A stretch of 64,000 nt of DNA from Halorarius litoreus (GTDB lineage Archaea; Halobacteriota; Halobacteria; Halobacteriales; Haloarculaceae): positions 3,534,001 to 3,598,000 of the forward strand of contig NZ_CP101454.1 of assembly GCF_024362405.1 (NCBI RefSeq), written 5' to 3'. The notes under the pieces are model-generated. The model ran no database searches. It was given only the letters and a program-made list of their open reading frames with translations, and was not told the origin of the DNA. This document shows positions 58,534 to 64,000 of this stretch, one piece after another; position 1 is the stretch's first letter; every line of letters starts with the position of its first letter. A program made the translations under genes and the position numbers.

Positions 58534-61433
58534 GCTACCGACGGGCGCTGCTGACGCGCTGGTCGCGCCGCGACCGGCTGGCAGTCCTCGTCGTCGCCGT
58601 CGCCGTCGCCTTCCTCACGGGCACCACGCTGGTCGTCCTTGCCGTCGGCTCCTCGACGGCGGGTATCGCTGCGGAGTTCTCCGCGGGCGCCGCCGTAACC
58701 GAGCATCAATCCGTCGCGGACGCCGAGGCTGCTGCCGGCCCCGACGCTGTCGTCGTTCCGCTCGCGACCGTCGAAACCGCCAACGGAACCGCGACGGTCG
58801 TGGGCGTTCCGTCGAACGCGAGCGTCGGCGAGGTGGAATTGCGGGGTGGGGGAGAGCCATCAGTCGGGACGCTCGACACGGCCCAAAACGTCACGCTCGC
58901 GGGCAACGCAGAGACGGTCTCGCTGCAGGTCGTCCCTCGCGGGCAGTCACCCTTCCCGAGCGACTGGTACGTGACCGACCCCGCGACCACGTCGGCGCTC
59001 GGCACCAGCGGCGCACTCGTCGTCGAACCGGCAGACGGCGTTCCGTCCGCGGGGGTTCCGCTCCAAGGTGCGCTCGCGTTCTTCCTCGCCGGCACCCGGA
59101 GCGCGCTCTCGACGCTCGTCGTCGCCGCGGGCGTCGGCGCGGTGCTCGTTGGCGTCACCGTGTACTCGGTGACGCGGATGCTCGTCCGTGACCGTATCCG
59201 CGAGTTGTTCGTGCTACGCGCGACGGGCCGTACCCGGTGGCAGGTCCGCCGGCTGTTCTGTGCACGAGGCGTACTGATGCTCGCTATCGGCATCGCACTC
59301 GGTTACGCCATGGGCGTCATCGTGACGAACATCGCGGTCAACGTGGCCGTCGCCGTCGGCCTGCCCACGTCGCTGTCGACGCGCGTCACCGGCGAGGCCG
59401 CACGCTTCCTCGCCGCAACCTACGCGGGCGTGTTCACAGTCGGCCTCGCCGCAACGCTGCTCGCCGTCCAACCCGAGGTGGCGAAGTCACCGGCGAACAT
59501 CGAGACCTCGAGTAGCACCTATCGACTCTCCGGGATTCGCCCGCAGGTGCTCTCGGAGCGGACCGCGATTCCGACCGCCGCGACGCTCGCGGCGTTCGTG
59601 ACGTTCCTGCTCGTCGTCGCTGGGATGGCGGGCGTCGCGGGACCGCTCGCGACGACCGACGACGCGACGTTCACCGAACCGGGGAGCACGCACCCCATCG
59701 CCAGTAAGGTGCCCGCGAACTACGCCGAACCTCTCCGAAACCAGGGCATCGCCGCGAGCCCCGAGATACTCCTCTTTGCCGTGCACGACGGCCAGCCGTT
59801 TCCGGCCCGAGGCGCGAACTACTCGGCGTTCTCCGAGTTGAGTGACGCGCGGCTGGTTGCGGGACGCACTCCCGAGGGACCAGACGAAGCCGTCATCGGC
59901 GCCGACCTTGCCGAGACGCTCGGCGTCGACGTGGGTGAGTCGATGCTCGTCGGGGGGAGCGTTCGGCCTGCGGTGACTCGCGTCGAAATCGTCGGGGCCT
60001 TCGAAGCCGGTGGCGCGGACGACGACCAGCTCATCGTCGGGCTGGAGACGGCCCGACATCTGAGCAACGTCCGTAGCGGACAGGTGAACTTCATCCGCGC
60101 GGAGCGACTGCCGTCACAGAACATGATGGCCCGCCCCACGGGCCCGACGGGGGTGACGGACCTCTCGGCACCCGCGTCCGTCGCCGCGGGTGAATCCTTC
60201 CAGGTACGGGTGACGCTCCGCAACGACGCGCTCCAGCAGCAGGCCGTCGAGACAACGCTCCGGGTCGGCGACCAGACGCGACACATCTCGACCACGGTCC
60301 CCGCGACGGGCCAGCGAACGGTGACGGAGACCTTCACGGTCGACGACCCGGGGAAGTACGGCGTGTCCGCCGACGGCGTGTCGTCGGTCCTTCGTGTCCA
60401 CAAGCGCGACCGGCTCCGACTCGTGGGCGTTCCTGACCGGGCACCGCCCGGCAGTCAGCCACAGATACGCGTCGTCAACGGGACGGGCAAGGGCGTCGGT
60501 GACGTGACGGTCACAGTCGGAGACTGGCAGGGGAAAACGGCAGCGGACGGCTCGGTTCGGGTCAGGTTGCCCGAGGGTGGGTGGACCGAGGTTCGAGCCT
60601 CGCAGGGGAATCAGACCGTCACCGAGCGTGCCACCGTCGCCGGAGGCGCGCTCCGCTCCCTCGACACGACGCTGCAGGTCAGTCCGAGCCAGCCGTCGAT
60701 GCTCACCGAGCCGACGCTCACGGTCACGCTGACGAACCGCTGGGCGACGCCGCTCGACCGGACGCTGACGATAGCTGCACCCGGCGGCCCCTACGAGCGA
60801 ACCGTGACGGTGCCGCCGAGCGAGACGCGACGCATCAGCCTCGACCTCCCACGTCAGCCACGGGGACGCTACGACGTTACTGTCTCGTCCGAGGAGCAGG
60901 AACTCGCTGCAACGAGCTATCGTGTCACGGGTGACGACCGCATCCTCTCGGCGCTCGCGACGAGCGGCCGGTCGGGCACCACCGGCGTCGGGCAGGCCGT
61001 CGCCGTCGCGCTCGGGAACCTCGAACTGGCGCTCGGGGCGTTGATTCTGCTCGGGGCGGGAATGACCGTTGGCGGGGCCGCTGCGACCTTCGCCGGGGCG
61101 GTTCACGCGAACCGCGAGGTTCTCGGGCTCCACCGTGCGGTCGGTGCGACGCGCTTCCAGGTAGGCAAACTCGTGTTCGGCGACGCCCTCCGACTCGGCC
61201 TGCTGGCGGTCGCGGTCGCCATCGCGGCCGGAGTGCTGGCGCTCGAACTCCTCGACCGGCTCGGCCTGCTGACCGTCTACGGGGTCCAGATTTCGACCAC
61301 GCCATCGGTTCCGCTGCTACTGGGGGTCGCTGCGGCGAGTCTGGTCGTCGTGGGGGCGGGCGCGGGTGTCGCTGTCAGTGCCCTGCTCGCCAAACAGCCC
61401 GCCGATCTCGTCGACGGAGGTGAACAGCTATGA
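58530..61433 (+). CDS. large FtsX-type ABC permease with CARDB-like ectodomains
   Basis: A 967-residue membrane protein. An N-terminal helix (about 15-45) is followed by a MacB-core-like extracellular region, then three helices around 180-310 with the coupling segment RDRIRELFVLRATGRTRWQVRRLF. A helix near 355 starts the second half with its own extracellular core (EAVIGADLAETLGVDVGESMLVGG). About 545-800 are two or three CARDB/Ig-like domains (SAPASVAAGESFQVRVTLRNDALQQQ; LTVTLTNRWATPLDRTLTIAAPGG). The last three helices have HANREVLGLHRAVGATRFQVGKL. The double FtsX layout is like LolCE fusions or bacteriocin exporters. No ATPase is adjacent; the one at 52872 might serve. The next gene overlaps by four bases. 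Confidence 0.85.
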   Translation: MSYRRALLTRWSRRDRLAVLVVAVAVAFLTGTTLVVLAVGSSTAGIAAEFSAGAAVTEHQSVADAEAAAGPDAVVVPLATVETANGTATVVGVPSNASVGEVELRGGGEPSVGTLDTAQNVTLAGNAETVSLQVVPRGQSPFPSDWYVTDPATTSALGTSGALVVEPADGVPSAGVPLQGALAFFLAGTRSALSTLVVAAGVGAVLVGVTVYSVTRMLVRDRIRELFVLRATGRTRWQVRRLFCARGVLMLAIGIALGYAMGVIVTNIAVNVAVAVGLPTSLSTRVTGEAARFLAATYAGVFTVGLAATLLAVQPEVAKSPANIETSSSTYRLSGIRPQVLSERTAIPTAATLAAFVTFLLVVAGMAGVAGPLATTDDATFTEPGSTHPIASKVPANYAEPLRNQGIAASPEILLFAVHDGQPFPARGANYSAFSELSDARLVAGRTPEGPDEAVIGADLAETLGVDVGESMLVGGSVRPAVTRVEIVGAFEAGGADDDQLIVGLETARHLSNVRSGQVNFIRAERLPSQNMMARPTGPTGVTDLSAPASVAAGESFQVRVTLRNDALQQQAVETTLRVGDQTRHISTTVPATGQRTVTETFTVDDPGKYGVSADGVSSVLRVHKRDRLRLVGVPDRAPPGSQPQIRVVNGTGKGVGDVTVTVGDWQGKTAADGSVRVRLPEGGWTEVRASQGNQTVTERATVAGGALRSLDTTLQVSPSQPSMLTEPTLTVTLTNRWATPLDRTLTIAAPGGPYERTVTVPPSETRRISLDLPRQPRGRYDVTVSSEEQELAATSYRVTGDDRILSALATSGRSGTTGVGQAVAVALGNLELALGALILLGAGMTVGGAAATFAGAVHANREVLGLHRAVGATRFQVGKLVFGDALRLGLLAVAVAIAAGVLALELLDRLGLLTVYGVQISTTPSVPLLLGVAAASLVVVGAGAGVAVSALLAKQPADLVDGGEQL

Positions 61434-63049
61434 GACGCAGTCGCTGGGGGCTGCTCGTCGTCGCAGCGCTCGCCGTCGGTATCGCCGCGCGAGCGTCGTT
61501 CCTGGTCTGGAGCCCACTGCCCGCGACCCTGGACGGCTTCCGGTACGCACGGCTGGCCGACCACATCGTTGCCACGGGGGAGGTGCTCGGCGCCGGCGTG
61601 GAGTCCGACGAGGTGGTGACGACGCTCCTACTCGGCATCGGGAGCGAGGTGACCGGACTGCGGCCGTTGTATCTCGCCCAGCCGCTCGTCGCGTGTATCG
61701 GTGGCGCGTCCGTCCTCGCCGGCATCGTCCTCGTTCGCGGACTCGGCCGGGCGCGCGACTGGCCGGCTCGCCGGACGTTCCACGCCAGCGTCGTCGCCGC
61801 ACTCGGGCTCGCCGTGAGCGGGATGTATCTGCGACGGACGGGCGTGCCCGACGAGGAGGCGCTCGCCCTGCTGTTCCTCCCGCTGTTCGCGCTGGCGAGC
61901 CATCGAGCCTTGGCGTCGCGGCGAGTCGCGTGGGCCGTGTCTGCAATCGTGATTGGCCTCGTCTACCCGCCAACGCACAACATGAGTTCGCTCGTCGCTG
62001 CGTTCACGCTGACAGGGCTCGTCGTCGTGCACGTCGTCACGGCACGGAGCCGGCGGGACGTCGCGGTGCCGTTGCTCGCGGGCGGCGCGTTCTGGGCGTA
62101 TTTCTTCGGGTACTTCCTCGCGGCCGAGTACCTCGGGCTGAAGCTGACGTACTCCGGACTTCTCTCCGACCATCTGGGTGCGTTCCTCGCGTGGTTGGTC
62201 GTGCTCGTCGTGGGTCTGGTGTGGCTCCGGTCGACGTCGCCGCGGGCGATTCACTCGCTGTTCGGGGTCAGCATCGGTTCGTGGTTCGTCGCGGCGACAG
62301 CGAACCTCTTTATTCCCGTGTTCCCCGGCACCATCCAGACCCCGCCGCTCGTTCTCGGGCTGGCCGGGCTCTATATCGTCCCCGTCGCGCTGTTCGCGTG
62401 GTGGCTTCCGTCGGTTGTTCGTGATGGGGGCGACGTCCCAGTCGTCGTCGCGCTGCTCGTTGGCCCGGTGGCACTGAGCTGGTTCACCTTCTCCACCTCG
62501 CTGAGCCCAGAGTTCTTCGACGCGGTGATGCGCGTACAGGTCCACGCGCACATCGCGGTCTTCGTGCTCGCTGCGGCTGGTACCGTGGGTCTTGCCGCAA
62601 CGCGGCCACGGATTGGTCGCGCTGTGGTTCTCGCGCTCGTTCTCGCCTCCGTGCTCTCCGCCCCGTTCGCGTTCGTCCACCTCGACACCGGAACCGCACC
62701 GCGAACGGTCCACAGTTCAGAGTTCGCGGCCGTCTCGTTCGCGTCGACGAACGGTGTGTACGCTTCCGATCACCGGCTCGCTCGACCAGGACCGCAGTAT
62801 TACGGCGACGTGTCAAGAGCGGTCGGACCCACCCGAACGTGGCTCGAAGGCGGTCCGCCTCCGAACTGTCTCACCCTCGCGCAGCGGGCGTGGAGCACCG
62901 ACGGAGCACACTTCTATCCGACGCCACCGAAAACGCTCGACTCGGCACGGTTCGAGCAGTGGCACGAACAGGGGAACCTCGTCTACAGCGTCGGTGGCAC
63001 GACGGAGACGTACGTCGTCGCGCCGCTCGATAGCGCGAACGGTTGTTGA
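61430..63049 (+). CDS. multi-spanning membrane protein, GT-C glycosyltransferase-like
   Basis: A 539-residue protein with about 12 helices in the first 440 residues and an extracellular C-terminal domain of about 100 residues (SSEFAAVSFASTNGVYASDHRLARPGPQYYGDV). The first loop, after helix 1, has PATLDGFRYARLADHIV, which is like the Asp-containing first loop of GT-C enzymes such as oligosaccharyltransferases and PMT/ArnT types. The layout (many helices, soluble C-terminal domain) fits. Whether it transfers sugar is inferred. It starts at ATG 61430, overlapping the permease stop, so the two are coupled. Confidence 0.68.
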   Translation: MRRSRWGLLVVAALAVGIAARASFLVWSPLPATLDGFRYARLADHIVATGEVLGAGVESDEVVTTLLLGIGSEVTGLRPLYLAQPLVACIGGASVLAGIVLVRGLGRARDWPARRTFHASVVAALGLAVSGMYLRRTGVPDEEALALLFLPLFALASHRALASRRVAWAVSAIVIGLVYPPTHNMSSLVAAFTLTGLVVVHVVTARSRRDVAVPLLAGGAFWAYFFGYFLAAEYLGLKLTYSGLLSDHLGAFLAWLVVLVVGLVWLRSTSPRAIHSLFGVSIGSWFVAATANLFIPVFPGTIQTPPLVLGLAGLYIVPVALFAWWLPSVVRDGGDVPVVVALLVGPVALSWFTFSTSLSPEFFDAVMRVQVHAHIAVFVLAAAGTVGLAATRPRIGRAVVLALVLASVLSAPFAFVHLDTGTAPRTVHSSEFAAVSFASTNGVYASDHRLARPGPQYYGDVSRAVGPTRTWLEGGPPPNCLTLAQRAWSTDGAHFYPTPPKTLDSARFEQWHEQGNLVYSVGGTTETYVVAPLDSANGC

Positions 63050-63064
63050 GGGGAGAAGAGCGGG

Positions 63065-64000
63065 TTACTTCGCAAGCTGGTGTTTGACGAACCGGGCGAC
63101 GAGCGAGAGGTCACCGCGGTGGATGAGCTTCGCGATGGCGAAGGGGTTGCCAGCGTTCGCCTTGCTCATCGTATCGGGGTCCATCCGGCGGAGGTCGCGC
63201 ATGAACTGGTCGTAGCGCTCGTTCGTCGCCAGATACATCAGCTCGGTCATCTGGAGCCGGCGCTTCATCTCCGGGGCGACCTCCTCGTGCCACAGCTCGT
63301 TGTACAGCTGCATGTTCTCGGCGGAGGTGTCCGGCGTCTTCGGCGTGAGGCAGTGGTCGACTGTGATGGCCGCAGCGCGGGCGGACTTCATTCCGTTATG
63401 GATGCCCTCGCCCCACAGCGGGTCGACCGTCGGGACGGTGTCGCCGATGGCCATGAAGTTGTCCGTCGAGAGTTCGCCCGGCATCTGGATGTGCGCCGAA
63501 CCGCGGTGTTGCTTGCCCTCGATGGGGACGGCGTCCTCGAACCGGGGGTCGGTCTCCATCCAGTGTTCGAGATAGCCGTCGACCGTCCGGTCAGCGGTGG
63601 CGTACTTCTGGAAACTGTCGTTCTGGATGAAACAGACACCGACCTTCGCCGTGTCCGCGCCGGTGTGGAAGATCCACGCGTAGCCGCCAGGGGCGTAGCG
63701 GTGGTCGAGCCGGAGCATCATCGAGTCCGTGAGGTCCGCGTACCCCTCGCAGTCGAAGGTGACGTTCTCGTACTCGCGCTCGATGCCGATGGCCTGGTTC
63801 TGGCGTTCGAGGTTGGTCACACCGAGTTTCTTCGCGAGCGGGGCGGCCGGGCCGGTGGCGTCGATGATGATGTCGCCGAATAGCTGCTCGGAGCCGTTGT
63901 ACTCGACGCCGACGATCGTTCCGTCCTCCATGATGGGCTTCGAGACGCGCGAGTCGAAGCGATACTCGGCCCCCTTCTCGCGGCTGTCCTTCACGAGGAA
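63065..64000 (-). CDS. geranylgeranyl reductase family protein, partial
   Basis: The last 311 residues of a flavoprotein whose N-terminus lies beyond the window; the frame is open to base 64000. Visible are VGVEYNGSEQLFGDIIIDATGPAAPLAKKLG, the YAWIFHTGADTAKVGVCFI strand, and the second FAD motif AIGDTVPTVDPLWGEGIHNGMKSA. This fits the archaeal geranylgeranyl reductase family (digeranylgeranylglycerophospholipid reductases), which saturates the isoprenoid chains of membrane lipids or quinones. The Rossmann GxGxxG motif is outside the window. It converges on the GT-C-like gene with 15 bases between stops. Confidence 0.88.
   Translation of the reverse strand, partial: FLVKDSREKGAEYRFDSRVSKPIMEDGTIVGVEYNGSEQLFGDIIIDATGPAAPLAKKLGVTNLERQNQAIGIEREYENVTFDCEGYADLTDSMMLRLDHRYAPGGYAWIFHTGADTAKVGVCFIQNDSFQKYATADRTVDGYLEHWMETDPRFEDAVPIEGKQHRGSAHIQMPGELSTDNFMAIGDTVPTVDPLWGEGIHNGMKSARAAAITVDHCLTPKTPDTSAENMQLYNELWHEEVAPEMKRRLQMTELMYLATNERYDQFMRDLRRMDPDTMSKANAGNPFAIAKLIHRGDLSLVARFVKHQLAK

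Overview
The window is haloarchaeal chromosome. The base composition is very GC-rich, the proteins are strongly acidic, and there are Tat signals with lipoboxes, PGF-CTERM surface anchors, a TFB, Gar1, SRP19, archaetidylserine decarboxylase and a geranylgeranyl reductase. Many genes have a TATA-like element 26-30 bases before the start codon, so their transcripts are probably leaderless.

Bases 1-8233 hold a truncated DMT transporter, a DUF123 protein, a methyltransferase, a secreted cupredoxin-CHRD protein, a succinate-semialdehyde-type dehydrogenase, a TFB and a MutS-like ATPase. An AT-rich spacer follows.

Bases 8234-22265 are the most unusual part. Three genes read in one direction with gaps of 12 and 3 bases. 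The first is a Tat lipoprotein solute-binding protein ending in a type I dockerin. The second is a 1,456-residue secreted protein with cohesin-like modules and its own dockerin. The third is a 2,107-residue protein with an N-terminal cohesin, nine PKD domains, CARDB and a PGF-CTERM anchor. A convergent fourth gene is another cohesin protein with PGF-pre-PGF and PGF-CTERM. I infer a cohesin-dockerin surface assembly that ties an orphan solute-binding protein to an S-layer-linked scaffold. No ABC permease or ATPase accompanies it.

Bases 22266-29620 hold small genes, a tRNA-Ser 3' fragment, a hairpin-rich non-coding stretch, an alpha-hydroxy-acid oxidase, archaetidylserine decarboxylase, a P-loop kinase, a CARDB membrane protein with a long Thr/Pro linker, tRNA-Glu(CTC) and a membrane-anchored winged-helix regulator.

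Bases 29654-49331 are mostly housekeeping and membrane genes: an FAD/Fe-S D-lactate-type dehydrogenase, DUF5518 proteins, thyA-folA, an aldo/keto reductase, a receiver-PAS sensor gene broken by a 7-base tandem duplication, a cupin, an SLC13-RCK transporter, MscS, creatininase, an AI-2E-family permease, gar1, a CopD-like protein, srp19 and a PGF-CTERM-like protein.

Bases 49442-63049 look like a surface and export region: a beta-helix/PGF-pre-PGF/CARDB protein, a MacB-type ATPase with two FtsX-like permeases, a NUDIX hydrolase, a second beta-helix protein, a 967-residue FtsX-type permease with CARDB-like ectodomains, and a coupled GT-C-like membrane protein. The window ends inside a geranylgeranyl reductase. 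I saw no CRISPR array, insertion sequence, rRNA or integrase.
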